Below the pieces are notes generated by a model that saw nothing but the letters and a program-made list of their open reading frames with translations, was not told the DNA's origin and did not search any database. Below are positions 29,916-38,318 of a DNA stretch of 64,000 nt, piece after piece. The first letter of the stretch is position 1. The number at the start of each line of letters is the position of its first letter. Location: positions 1 to 64,000 of the forward strand of contig SAQE01000008.1 in the NCBI GenBank assembly GCA_004020545.1, read 5' to 3'. A program made the translations under genes and the position numbers. The DNA comes from Mesorhizobium sp. (GTDB lineage: Bacteria > Pseudomonadota > Alphaproteobacteria > Rhizobiales > Rhizobiaceae).

Positions 29916-31193
29916 ATGAAAAGACTGACGTTCATGCTTGCCGCCGTTGCCGGCCTGGCGATCTCCGCCGGAGCCGCGCTGGCCGACACCACCGTCAAGA
30001 TGGTCGAGGTCATCACCAGCCCGCCGCGCACCGAATTCCTGAAGAAGCAGATCGCCGAATTCGAGCAGGCCAATCCCGGCATCAAGGTCGAGCTCGTCTC
30101 GCTGCCCTGGGGCCAGGCCTTCGAGAAATTCCTCACCATGGTCCAGGCCGGCGACACGCCCGACGTCGTCGAGATGCCGGAGCGCTGGATGGGCCTCTAT
30201 GCCAACAACGGGCAGCTCGAGGACCTCGGGCCCTACATGGCCAAGTGGGACGACGCCAAGACGCTGGGCGACCGCGCCAAGCAGTTCGGCTCGACCGTCA
30301 ACAACACCCAGTTCATGATCCCTTACGGCTACTATGTGAACGCGCTGTTCTGGAACAAGAAGCTGTTCAAGGAAGCTGGCCTCGACCGTCCGCCGGCGAC
30401 GCTCGACGAGTTCGTCGAGTTCTCCAAGAAGATCTCGGCCATCCCCGGCAAATACGGTTACTGCCTGCGCGGCGGCCCCGGCGCCTTCAACGGCATGCAC
30501 ATGTTCATGAACATCGCCGACGGCAAGGGCGGCTACTTCACCGACGACGGCACCTCGACCATCAATGACGAGGGCTCGGTCAAGGGCCTGCAGATGCTGG
30601 CCGACATGTACAAGAACGGCCTGGCGCCGAAGGATGCCGTGAGCTGGGGATTCAATGAAACGGTGACCGGCTTCTATTCCGGCACCTGCGCCATGCTCAA
30701 CCAGGATCCGGACGCGCTGCTCGGCATCGCCGACAAGATGAGCGCCGACGACTTTGCGGTCGCGCCGCTGCCGGTCGGCCCAAGCGGCAAATCCTACCCG
30801 ACGCTGGGCTATGCCGGCTGGGCGATGTTCGCCAACTCCCAGCACAAGGAAGAAACCTGGAAGCTGATGGCGACGCTCTTGTCGCCCAAGGACAATCTGG
30901 AATGGGCCAAGGAAGTCGGCGTCGTTCCGATCCACAACGGCGCCGACCAGGACGCGCACTTCAAGACGGAGCAGTTCAAGGGCTGGTTCACCGAGCTCAG
31001 CGACAGCTCCAAATATGAAATGGTGACCCCGCCGACCCATCTGGAGAACCTCGGCAACTTCGTCGACCAGGTGGCGATCAGGAACTTCCAGGAAGTGCTG
31101 CTCGGCCAGAAGCCCGCCAAGCAGATGGCCGACGAATGGGCAGCGTTCCTGACCAAGGAACAGCAGGCCTGGCTGGCCAAGAACAAGAAGTGA
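29916..31193 (+). CDS. CUT1 ABC transporter substrate-binding protein
   Basis: The 425-residue periplasmic protein is of the family-1 (MalE/UgpB-like) solute-binding type. It has a Sec signal peptide (MKRLTFMLAAVAGLAISAGAALA), then FLKKQIAEFEQANPGIKVELVSLPW, TPDVVEMPERWM and FVEFSKKISAIPGKYGYCLRGG. I chose the ATG at 29916, which has GGGAG nine bases upstream and gives a normal signal peptide; two in-frame ATGs lie just before. It gives specificity to the following permeases and ATPase. The ligand is unknown and need not be a sugar. Confidence 0.9.
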   Translation: MKRLTFMLAAVAGLAISAGAALADTTVKMVEVITSPPRTEFLKKQIAEFEQANPGIKVELVSLPWGQAFEKFLTMVQAGDTPDVVEMPERWMGLYANNGQLEDLGPYMAKWDDAKTLGDRAKQFGSTVNNTQFMIPYGYYVNALFWNKKLFKEAGLDRPPATLDEFVEFSKKISAIPGKYGYCLRGGPGAFNGMHMFMNIADGKGGYFTDDGTSTINDEGSVKGLQMLADMYKNGLAPKDAVSWGFNETVTGFYSGTCAMLNQDPDALLGIADKMSADDFAVAPLPVGPSGKSYPTLGYAGWAMFANSQHKEETWKLMATLLSPKDNLEWAKEVGVVPIHNGADQDAHFKTEQFKGWFTELSDSSKYEMVTPPTHLENLGNFVDQVAIRNFQEVLLGQKPAKQMADEWAAFLTKEQQAWLAKNKK

Positions 31194-31201
31194 CCTTCTT
31201 T

Positions 31202-31369
31202 CCTTCTCCCCGTTCACGGGGAGAAGGTGGCCCGATAGGGCCGGATGAGGGGCGGAGCCATACTTTCGTAAGTTCGCGCCGCCCCTCATCTGCCTGCCCG
31301 TCCTCCGCAGCAGCTGCGCTGCAGCTGCGGAGGGTGGACCGGCATCTTCTCCCCGTTCAACGGGGAGAA
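31202..31369. repeat. RIME-like palindromic intergenic element
   Basis: The element starts with CCTTCTCCCCG-TTCA-CGGGGAGAAGG (31202-31227) and ends with CTTCTCCCCGTT-C-AACGGGGAGAAG (31345-31369), with GGCCCGATAGGGCCGGATGAG between them. This is the typical makeup of rhizobial intergenic mosaic elements (RIME type). It separates the binding-protein gene from the permease genes and may stabilise the upstream mRNA, raising binding-protein expression. Confidence 0.8.
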
Positions 31370-31415
31370 GGAAGCAGTTGCCACGCCGGCACCCATCTTC
31401 CAACGCGAGCACCGT

Positions 31416-32339
31416 ATGACCTACGCAGTGTCCGAAATCCGATCCGCCGCCCGGCCGCGCAAGAAGCGGCTGACCAAGGCCGCGATCGAGCCCTGGCTTT
31501 ATCTTTCGCCGGCTATCGTCCTGCTGGTCGTGGTGCTCCTGGTGCCGCTGATCATCGGCATCAGCTATTCCTTCCGCAAATTCTCGGCCTTCAAGTCGGA
31601 ATATGTCGGCCTCGGCCAGTACGAGGCGATGTTATCCGATCAGGTACTCGGTCAGGCGCTCGTCAACACGCTATGGTGGACGGTGGCCAGCCTGTTCTTC
31701 CAGTTCTTCCTCGGGCTTGGCCTGGCGCTGCTGCTCGACAAGCCATTCTACGGCCGCAGGATAGTGCAGGCGGTGGTGTTCCTGCCCTGGGCGGTGCCGT
31801 CCTTTCTTTCGGGCCTCACCTGGGCCTGGCTGTTCAACCCGATCATCGGGCCGCTGCCGCACTGGCTCTTCGCGCTCGGGCTGAAGGCAGAGCCGACCAA
31901 TGTGCTCTCCGATCCGGCCACCGCCATGTGGGGGCCGATCGTCGCCAATATCTGGTTCGGCATTCCCTTCTTCGCCATCACGCTGCTTGCGGCGCTGAAG
32001 TCGATCCCATCCGAATTGCATGAGGCGGCGGCCATCGACGGCGCCTCGCCCTGGCAGCGCTTCACCAAGGTGACGCTGCCGTTTCTGGCGCCGACCATCG
32101 TCATCACCGTCATGCTGCGCACCATCTGGATCGCCACCTTCGCCGACCTGATCTTCGTCATGACCGAAGGCGGCCCGGCGGGTTCGACCAGCACGGTGCC
32201 GGTCTACATCTATGTCAGCGCCTTCAAGTCGCTGGACAAGGGCTACGCCTCGGCCGTCGCGGTGCTGCTCTTGGTGCTGCTGATTGCCTACGCGATTGGC
32301 CTGATCGCCATCCGCCGCACGCTTGTGAGGCACGTCTGA
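31416..32339 (+). CDS. CUT1 ABC transporter permease (MalF type)
   Basis: The 307-residue membrane protein is the first permease of the importer. A basic cytoplasmic N-terminus is followed by about six membrane helices beginning at WLYLSPAIVLLVVVLLVPLI. The EAA coupling motif is ELHEAAAIDGASPWQRFTKVTLP. It ends one base into the next gene (TGATG), a sign of translational coupling. Confidence 0.92.
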   Translation: MTYAVSEIRSAARPRKKRLTKAAIEPWLYLSPAIVLLVVVLLVPLIIGISYSFRKFSAFKSEYVGLGQYEAMLSDQVLGQALVNTLWWTVASLFFQFFLGLGLALLLDKPFYGRRIVQAVVFLPWAVPSFLSGLTWAWLFNPIIGPLPHWLFALGLKAEPTNVLSDPATAMWGPIVANIWFGIPFFAITLLAALKSIPSELHEAAAIDGASPWQRFTKVTLPFLAPTIVITVMLRTIWIATFADLIFVMTEGGPAGSTSTVPVYIYVSAFKSLDKGYASAVAVLLLVLLIAYAIGLIAIRRTLVRHV

Positions 32340-33187
32340 TGATCGCCGGACGCTCCACCTCCTCGCGCATAGCCGGCGACATCGGCCTTTACACAGCGAT
32401 TGCCGCCTATGTGATCTTCGCACTGTTCCCGATCTTCTGGACGCTGAAGATCTCGGTGACGCCGGAGCGGCTGCTCTACTCGGAAGGCATCACCTTCTGG
32501 CCATCGCAGGTGACTTTTCAGAATTTCGCCACCGTGCTGGAGGCCTCCGACTTCCCGCGCTATTTCCTCAACAGCGTCATCGTCTCGGTGTCGACCGCGG
32601 CGTTTGTCACGGTCATCGCCACGCTCGCCGGCTACGCCATGTCGCGCTTCACCTTCCGCGGCAAGGCGACTTTAGCCATCCTGCTGCTGCTGACCCAGAC
32701 TTTCCCGCTGGTCATGGTCATCCCGCCGATCTACCGCATCATGGGCGATCTCGGCCTGACCAACAGCTTGACCGGGCTGATCATCATCTACACCGCCTTC
32801 AACACCGCCTTCGCCACCTTCCTCATGCAGTCCTTCTTCGACGGCATCCCGAAGGATCTGGAGGAGGCGGCGATGATCGACGGCTGCACGCGCGCTCAGG
32901 CGATGCGCAGGGTGATCGTGCCGCTCACCCTGCCGGGCATGGGTGCGACGCTCGGCTTCGTCTTTACCGCGGCCTGGAGCGAACTCTTGTTCGCGCTGAT
33001 GCTGATCTCCAGCGACGAGCAGAAGACGTTCGCGGTCGGCCTGCTCACTTTCATAGGCAAGTTCGCGGTCGACTGGGGGCAGATGATGGCCGCCTCCATC
33101 CTGGCGCTGATCCCGGTCTGCATCTTCTTCGCCTTCCTGCAACGCTATCTCGTCACCGGCCTTACCGCCGGCGCGGTCAAAGGATAA
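32339..33187 (+). CDS. CUT1 ABC transporter permease (MalG type)
   Basis: The 282-residue membrane protein is the second permease. It has about six helices, with FPIFWTLKISVTP near the N-terminus as is usual for MalG-type proteins, and the coupling motif DLEEAAMIDGCTRAQAMRRVIVPLT. It is coupled by a one-base overlap to the gene before it and lies four bases from the ATPase gene. Confidence 0.92.
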   Translation: MIAGRSTSSRIAGDIGLYTAIAAYVIFALFPIFWTLKISVTPERLLYSEGITFWPSQVTFQNFATVLEASDFPRYFLNSVIVSVSTAAFVTVIATLAGYAMSRFTFRGKATLAILLLLTQTFPLVMVIPPIYRIMGDLGLTNSLTGLIIIYTAFNTAFATFLMQSFFDGIPKDLEEAAMIDGCTRAQAMRRVIVPLTLPGMGATLGFVFTAAWSELLFALMLISSDEQKTFAVGLLTFIGKFAVDWGQMMAASILALIPVCIFFAFLQRYLVTGLTAGAVKG

Positions 33188-33190
33188 TCG

Positions 33191-34258
33191 ATGGCTTCCG
33201 TTACGCTGCAACATGTCGAGAAGGACTACGGCGCGCTGCGCATCCTGCATGGTGTCGATCTCGAGATCGCCGATGGCGAATTCGTCGTGCTGGTCGGCCC
33301 TTCCGGCTGCGGCAAGTCCACGCTGCTGCGCATGATCGCCGGCCTCGAGGAGGTCACCGGCGGCGAGATCCGCATCGGCGAGCGCCTGGTCAACGACGTC
33401 GCGCCCAAGGACCGCGACATCGCCATGGTGTTCCAGTCCTACGCGCTCTACCCGCATATGGACGTCTCCTCCAACATGGGCTTCAGCCTGATGCTGAAGA
33501 AGGCCGAGAAGACGACGATCGATGCCAGGGTCGGCGCCGCCGCCAAGCGCCTCGGCCTCGACAACTTTCTCGGCCGCCTGCCGCGCCAGCTTTCCGGCGG
33601 CCAGCGCCAGCGCGTCGCCATGGGCCGCGCCATCGTGCGCGACCCGAAAGTGTTCCTGTTCGATGAGCCGCTGTCGAACCTCGACGCCAAGCTGCGCGTC
33701 CACATGCGCGCCGAAATCAAGGCGCTGCACCAGCAGCTCAAGACCACTTCGGTCTATGTCACGCATGACCAGGTCGAGGCCATGACCATGGCCGACCGCA
33801 TCGTCGTCATGCATGACGGCTATGTGCAGCAGGTCGGCCATCCGCTGGAGCTTTACGACCGGCCGGCCAACACATTCGTCGCCGGCTTCATCGGCTCGCC
33901 CGGCATGAATTTTTTGCCGGCGAAGGTCGCCAAAGGCGGCAAGGTGGATGCCGTGCTGGCCGACGGCCAGAAGCTGAGGTTGCCGGACGGCCTGCCGCTG
34001 AAGGACGGCGATACGCTCACCGTCGGGTTGCGGCCCGAGCACATCCGGCTGGTAGACGACGGCGCGCTGAAGGCCGAGGTCGAGGTGGTCGAGCCGCTCG
34101 GCCTGTCGACGCAATTCTACGTCAGGCTGGCCAATCAGCAGGTCTGTGTCTTCGTCATGGGACGCAGTGACGTCAAGCCGGGCGACACCATTCGCCTCGC
34201 TGCCGATCCAGCGGCGCTGCATTTGTTCGATCCGAAGAGCGGAGATCGTATCGGCTAG
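33191..34258 (+). CDS. CUT1 ABC transporter ATP-binding protein (UgpC/MsmK type)
   Basis: The 355-residue ATPase has Walker A GPSGCGKST, the Q-loop in MVFQSYALYPHM, signature LSGGQRQR, Walker B VFLFDEPLSNLDAKLR and the switch His in VYVTHDQVEAMT. The C-terminal third (from about residue 240, FIGSPGMNFLPA) is the TOBE/OB-fold regulatory domain typical of MalK/UgpC. It completes the transporter operon. Confidence 0.94.
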   Translation: MASVTLQHVEKDYGALRILHGVDLEIADGEFVVLVGPSGCGKSTLLRMIAGLEEVTGGEIRIGERLVNDVAPKDRDIAMVFQSYALYPHMDVSSNMGFSLMLKKAEKTTIDARVGAAAKRLGLDNFLGRLPRQLSGGQRQRVAMGRAIVRDPKVFLFDEPLSNLDAKLRVHMRAEIKALHQQLKTTSVYVTHDQVEAMTMADRIVVMHDGYVQQVGHPLELYDRPANTFVAGFIGSPGMNFLPAKVAKGGKVDAVLADGQKLRLPDGLPLKDGDTLTVGLRPEHIRLVDDGALKAEVEVVEPLGLSTQFYVRLANQQVCVFVMGRSDVKPGDTIRLAADPAALHLFDPKSGDRIG

Positions 34259-34331
34259 CGCACCGTCGGTGCAGCATGAGAGGCCCTAAGCTAAAATCGT
34301 TCCCGTTGATTCGTCTCGGGCAAGGAACGGC

Positions 34332-34817
34332 ATGAGCAAGGCTCTCGGCACATTCGCATTGGTCACGGTTCTGAGCGCCTTGCTGATGGCGCTTTCACTG
34401 GCGGTGGCGAGGCACGGCTACCCTTATGGCGCCTTCGGCGTGAAGCGCCTCGACGGCATTGCCGACGCCGGCTCCTTCCTCGCCATCGCCGCCATCTATT
34501 TCTTCAGCGCGCTGTTGATGATGATCCTGCCGATCCGCGCCGCCGGCGTCGTGCTCACTCATGCCGCCGATGCTATCTTCTGGGCGACGATCATGCTGTT
34601 CGCCACCATTGTCGGCTCGCTTCTCGCCAGATGGGCCTTCGGCCAGCATGAGGTGCTTTGGGCGCTCTTCAACTGGCGCTTCCTCTTCGTCGCGGCGATC
34701 GTGGCGGCGCATCTCACCATGAACGAGCTCCGCCGCAACATCCTGCTCAGAAGCCTGTTCTTCGTCGTCTTCGCCGCGGTAACGCTCGCCTGCCTTTTCT
34801 GGTCGTTCGCGGTCTGA
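34332..34817 (+). CDS. Small integral membrane protein
   Basis: The 161-residue protein has about five hydrophobic segments (LGTFALVTVLSALLMALSLAVA, FLAIAAIYFFSALLMMIL, ATIMLFATIVGSLLARWAF and two near the C-terminus) and no other recognisable features. I do not recognise a family. It follows the ATPase gene by 73 bases on the same strand and has GGAA before the ATG; it may belong to the operon or stand alone. Confidence 0.65.
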   Translation: MSKALGTFALVTVLSALLMALSLAVARHGYPYGAFGVKRLDGIADAGSFLAIAAIYFFSALLMMILPIRAAGVVLTHAADAIFWATIMLFATIVGSLLARWAFGQHEVLWALFNWRFLFVAAIVAAHLTMNELRRNILLRSLFFVVFAAVTLACLFWSFAV

Positions 34818-34936
34818 GGCCGTCAAGCTTCAAATCGTGACAGGTCGTCGCGGGTGAGGTCGATGGACTTCCCCAGCCGCGCGCCTACCTTTATCGAAAG
34901 CGCTCGGGTAGACCTTTCAGCGGACAATGCGTATAT

Positions 34937-34953
34937 CATTTGTCTGACAAATG
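34937..34953. promoter_or_regulatory. FadR-type operator before aldehyde dehydrogenase gene
   Basis: CATTTGT-CTG-ACAAATG is a perfect palindrome. Its core TTGTCTGACAA at 34940-34950 fits the FadR-subfamily consensus TNGTNNNACNA exactly. It lies about 60 bases upstream of the aldehyde dehydrogenase start. A second site of this kind lies before the FadR-type gene at 27958, so one regulator may control both. Confidence 0.6.
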
Positions 34954-35013
34954 ACCGGCGCGTTGTCGCCCCAGCCAATCTCGAAGAAACAAGCCAATCT
35001 CGAAGGAATGAAG

Positions 35014-36453
35014 ATGACCGTGCTCCGCAAGAACCTGATCGACGGCGAGTGGCTGGGCGAGGCCGGCTCGCGCAATATCAACCCGTCGAACACCAATGAT
35101 GTCGTCGGCGAATACGCCTCGGCCGGGCCGGAGGAAGCAAAACAGGCCATCGCCGCCGCCAAGGCGGCCTTCCCGGCCTGGTCGCGTTCCGGGCCGCTGG
35201 CTCGCCACGCCGTGCTGAAGAAAACCGCCGACGAGATCATGGCGCGCAAGGACGAGATCGGCCGCTCGCTCGCGCGCGAGGAAGGCAAGACGCTGGCTGA
35301 AGGCGTCGGCGAAACCGTCCGCGCGGCGCAGATCTTCGATTTCTTCGCCGGCGAGACGCTGCGCCTGTCGGGCGAACTGGTGCCGAGTGTGCGGCCGGGC
35401 GTCGGCGTCGAGATGACACGCGAAGGCGTCGGCGTCGTCGGCATCATCACGCCATGGAATTTCCCGATCGCCATTCCCGCCTGGAAGATCGCGCCTGCGC
35501 TCGCCTACGGCAACACAATCGTCTTCAAGCCGGCGGAACTGGTCCCCGAAAGCGCCTGGACGATCGTCGACATCCTGCATCGCGCCGGCCTGCCAAAGGG
35601 CGTGCTCAATCTCGTCATGGGCAAGGGCTCGATCGTCGGCCAGGCCATGCTCGACAGCCCCGACGTCAACGCCATCTCTTTCACCGGCTCGGTCGGCACG
35701 GGAAAGCGCGTCGCCGCGGCAAGCGTGGAACATATGCGCAAGTTCCAGCTCGAGATGGGCGGCAAGAACCCGCTCGTCGTGCTCGACGATGCCGACCTGG
35801 CGGTTGCTGTCGATTGCGCGATCAACGGCGCTTATTTCTCGACCGGCCAGCGCTGCACGGCCTCCTCGCGTCTTATCGTCACCAACGGCATCCACGACCA
35901 CTTCGTCGATGCGTTGAAGGAACGCCTGGACAAGCTCGTCATCGGCGACGCGCTGGACGCTAAGACCCAGATCGGGCCGGTTGTCGACCAGACCCAGTTG
36001 AAGCAGGACGAAGACTATATCGCCATCGGCCGGCAGGAAGGCGCCGAGCTTGCCTTCGGCGGCGAGCGGCTGGAGCGCGGAACGCCCGGCTTCTATCTGA
36101 GGCCGGCGCTGTTTACCGGCGCCACCAACGCCATGCGCATCTCGCGCGAGGAGATTTTTGGCCCGGTCGCCAACGTCATCCGCGTCAAGGACTATGACGA
36201 GGCGCTGACTGTGGCCAATGACACGCCGTTCGGCCTGACCTCGGGCATCTGCACGACCAGCCTGAACCACGCGACGCATTTCAAGCGCAATTCCGAAGCA
36301 GGCATGGTGATGGTCAACCTGCCGACGGCGGGCGTCGATTTCCATGTGCCGTTCGGCGGCCGCAAGGGCTCGAGCTACGGCCCGCGCGAGCAGGGCCGTT
36401 ATGCGATGGAGTTCTACACCACAGTGAAGACGGCCTACACATTTGCCGGCTAA
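35014..36453 (+). CDS. Aldehyde dehydrogenase family protein (2-oxoglutarate semialdehyde dehydrogenase-like)
   Basis: The 479-residue NAD(P)-dependent aldehyde dehydrogenase has the PWNFPIAIPAWK segment, the cofactor loop FTGSVGTGKRV, the general base Glu in LEMGGKNPLVV and the nucleophilic Cys in GQRCTASSR. The sequence resembles alpha-ketoglutaric semialdehyde dehydrogenases, but specificity cannot be fixed. I chose the ATG at 35014 because AAGGA lies about 7 bases before it; an ATG at 35008 has the site too close. The FadR-type operator just upstream suggests control by the regulator at 27958. Confidence 0.88.
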   Translation: MTVLRKNLIDGEWLGEAGSRNINPSNTNDVVGEYASAGPEEAKQAIAAAKAAFPAWSRSGPLARHAVLKKTADEIMARKDEIGRSLAREEGKTLAEGVGETVRAAQIFDFFAGETLRLSGELVPSVRPGVGVEMTREGVGVVGIITPWNFPIAIPAWKIAPALAYGNTIVFKPAELVPESAWTIVDILHRAGLPKGVLNLVMGKGSIVGQAMLDSPDVNAISFTGSVGTGKRVAAASVEHMRKFQLEMGGKNPLVVLDDADLAVAVDCAINGAYFSTGQRCTASSRLIVTNGIHDHFVDALKERLDKLVIGDALDAKTQIGPVVDQTQLKQDEDYIAIGRQEGAELAFGGERLERGTPGFYLRPALFTGATNAMRISREEIFGPVANVIRVKDYDEALTVANDTPFGLTSGICTTSLNHATHFKRNSEAGMVMVNLPTAGVDFHVPFGGRKGSSYGPREQGRYAMEFYTTVKTAYTFAG

Positions 36454-36468
36454 CGAGAAGGCTCAAAA

Positions 36469-37047
36469 ATGTCGGGCTTTGCCGGAATGACCTGGCTCAA
36501 CCCGCCGCCGCACCATACGTTCGGCGACGGGACCCTCCACGTCCGAACCGGCAAGGATACCGATTTCTGGCGTGAGACCTTCTACGGCTTCCGGCGTGAC
36601 AATGGGCACTTCCTCTGCCGGCCGGTCGCGGGCGACTTCAGCGTCGAGGTCACGGTCAAAGGCGAATACAAGGTGCTCTACGACCAAGCCGGGCTGATGG
36701 TTCGGCTGAGCGAAACCCACTGGATCAAGGCCGGCGTCGAATATACCGACGGCCTCGCCTATTTCTCCGTGGTCGTCACCAACGATCGGTCGGACTGGTC
36801 GCTGGTCGGCATTGACGCGGACCCGAATGGCGTCCGCATTCGCTTGACCCGTCACGCGGAGGCGATCCGCGTTCAATATCTGGATGCCGCGGACGGTCAC
36901 TGGAAGCCGGTGCGGCTGGCCTACTTCCCGACCTCGCGGAGCGTCGATGTCGGGGTGATGTGCTGCTCGCCGCAGAGCGAAGGCTTCGAAGTGAGCTTCT
37001 CCGACTTTGTCATCGGTCCGCCTATTTCCAGGGAATTGCACGGCTGA
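36469..37047 (+). CDS. DUF1349 domain-containing protein
   Basis: The 192-residue protein fits the DUF1349 family, a concanavalin/laminin-like beta-sandwich: LHVRTGKDTDFWRETFYGFRRDNGHFL, VLYDQAGLMVRLSETHWIKAGVEY and VGVMCCSPQSEGFEVSFSDF. Members are thought to bind carbohydrate or act as small hydrolases, but no activity is established. It follows the aldehyde dehydrogenase by 15 bases and is probably co-transcribed with it. Confidence 0.85.
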   Translation: MSGFAGMTWLNPPPHHTFGDGTLHVRTGKDTDFWRETFYGFRRDNGHFLCRPVAGDFSVEVTVKGEYKVLYDQAGLMVRLSETHWIKAGVEYTDGLAYFSVVVTNDRSDWSLVGIDADPNGVRIRLTRHAEAIRVQYLDAADGHWKPVRLAYFPTSRSVDVGVMCCSPQSEGFEVSFSDFVIGPPISRELHG

Positions 37048-37223
37048 CAGGGACGTGGCCGAAACTGCGTCGGCTAAATCGATATCGATGCGTTCGGCGC
37101 CCCGTCGGAACATGCCGCCCATCTCTGCCGCCTCATCGCGCCCTCACCAAGGGATGTGCTCGATTTCCAGCCTCGGCAATCCGATCGGCCTGATGCAGAG
37201 GTCGCAAGGCGGGCGCTCGGACG

Positions 37224-37410
37224 CTAGAGCAGTTCACCGTTTCACGGAAACGGCGACCCGCTCTATCTCTTTGTTTTGACGCAATTCCGGACGGAAAACC
37301 GCTCACACTTTTCCTGGAATTGCTCTAATGCATGTCACCCAAAAGTGCGCAGCGGTTTTGGGAGAACGACATGCATCAAAACAAAGACTTGAAGCGCATC
37401 GCCTGAATTC
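37224..37410. repeat. Composite dispersed repeat, copy C
   Basis: In this 381-base convergent gap, an A-type element (37224-37327, like 9974-10079) is joined directly to a D-type element (37328-37410, like 24462-24540). The D part has the perfect outer arms ATGCATGTC (37328-37336) and GACATGCAT (37368-37376) enclosing CCCAAAA/TTTTGGG. The remaining part of the gap (37048-37223) shows no gene or clear signal. Confidence 0.75.
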
Positions 37411-37428
37411 GTTTCAGCACGCCGCGCT

Positions 37429-38202
37429 TCAGGCCTCCATCCGGTGCTGGAAGAACTGCAGGAACAGCTCTCGCTCGGTGGTGATGTCGAGCTTTTCGTA
37501 GATGCGGCGGCGGTGGTTCTTCACCGTGCCGACGGTGATGCCGAGCCGCTCGGCGATGTTGGCGGTCGGATGCCCGGCCAGGATGAGCTGCACCAACTCG
37601 CGCTCGCGCGACGAAAGCTCGGGCCACAGGTCTGCGGGAATGCGCGGCTTCTGCTGCGGCGAGGCGCCTGGGCCGGTCGGCGCCGAGGTGCGCGAAAAGT
37701 CGCTGCCGCGCGCCTTGATGTCCAGCGCATGCAGCGCCTCGAACACCGGCAGCCGTTGGGTGAGAAGCGCAATCTCGCTGTCCTTGAACGAGACCTTCGA
37801 GCGGTCGAGGAAGATGCCGAGGCACCAGTCGCCGCCATCGGCCAGCATGATACCGACCTCGTCGCAGATCTCCGACTGCGCCAGGAAGCCGGCTATGTAT
37901 TGGCCGCGCTTGGCCTCCTCGTCGGCCAACCCCTTGAGCGGCATGATGCCGAGCCGCCGCTCGCGCCGCCACGAGGCATAGAAGGGATCGAAGACGTAGT
38001 AGTTATCGAGGTAGCGCTGCACCATCTCGTCGGAGAAGCGCCGATGCTTGACGAACTCGGGCGTCTTGGTCGCCGAGTAGCGCGTCACCGTCACCAGGTC
38101 GTGCGCGATGTCCGCGCCGATCAGGTCGATCAGGCAGTCGACATGCCGGTCGGTGCCGGTAGCCGCGATTGCTTTGGCCAGCGGCGCCCAGATATTGCCC
38201 AT
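37429..38202 (-). CDS. LuxR family transcriptional regulator
   Basis: The 257-residue protein ends in a LuxR/FixJ-type helix-turn-helix (LSSRERELVQLILAGHPTANIAERLGITVGTVKNHRRRIYEKL). Its N-terminal ~170 residues may sense a ligand, but I do not recognise a clear acyl-homoserine-lactone domain. It is divergent from the acetone carboxylase operon with about 115 bases between starts, so it is the likely regulator of that operon. I chose the ATG at 38202 because AAAAGGG lies about 7 bases upstream. Confidence 0.85.
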   Translation of the reverse strand: MGNIWAPLAKAIAATGTDRHVDCLIDLIGADIAHDLVTVTRYSATKTPEFVKHRRFSDEMVQRYLDNYYVFDPFYASWRRERRLGIMPLKGLADEEAKRGQYIAGFLAQSEICDEVGIMLADGGDWCLGIFLDRSKVSFKDSEIALLTQRLPVFEALHALDIKARGSDFSRTSAPTGPGASPQQKPRIPADLWPELSSRERELVQLILAGHPTANIAERLGITVGTVKNHRRRIYEKLDITTERELFLQFFQHRMEA

Positions 38203-38318
38203 GCGCATGCCCTTTTCTTGGCCAACCATGCCCTGTCGTCATTGTGTCTTTAGGCATATGGCGCGAGCCGGCCGATCGAATCTAGCCTGTGGTCACTTTC
38301 GGCAAGGGAAAGCGACCC

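Noticed and set aside
32672-34222. 516-codon open frame antisense to the CUT1 ATPase
   Set aside because: Sense strand has all Walker and signature motifs; this is a composition shadow.
38203-38318. Sigma-54 promoter before acxA
   Set aside because: I searched for GG-N10-GC with the usual flanks and found none with correct spacing.
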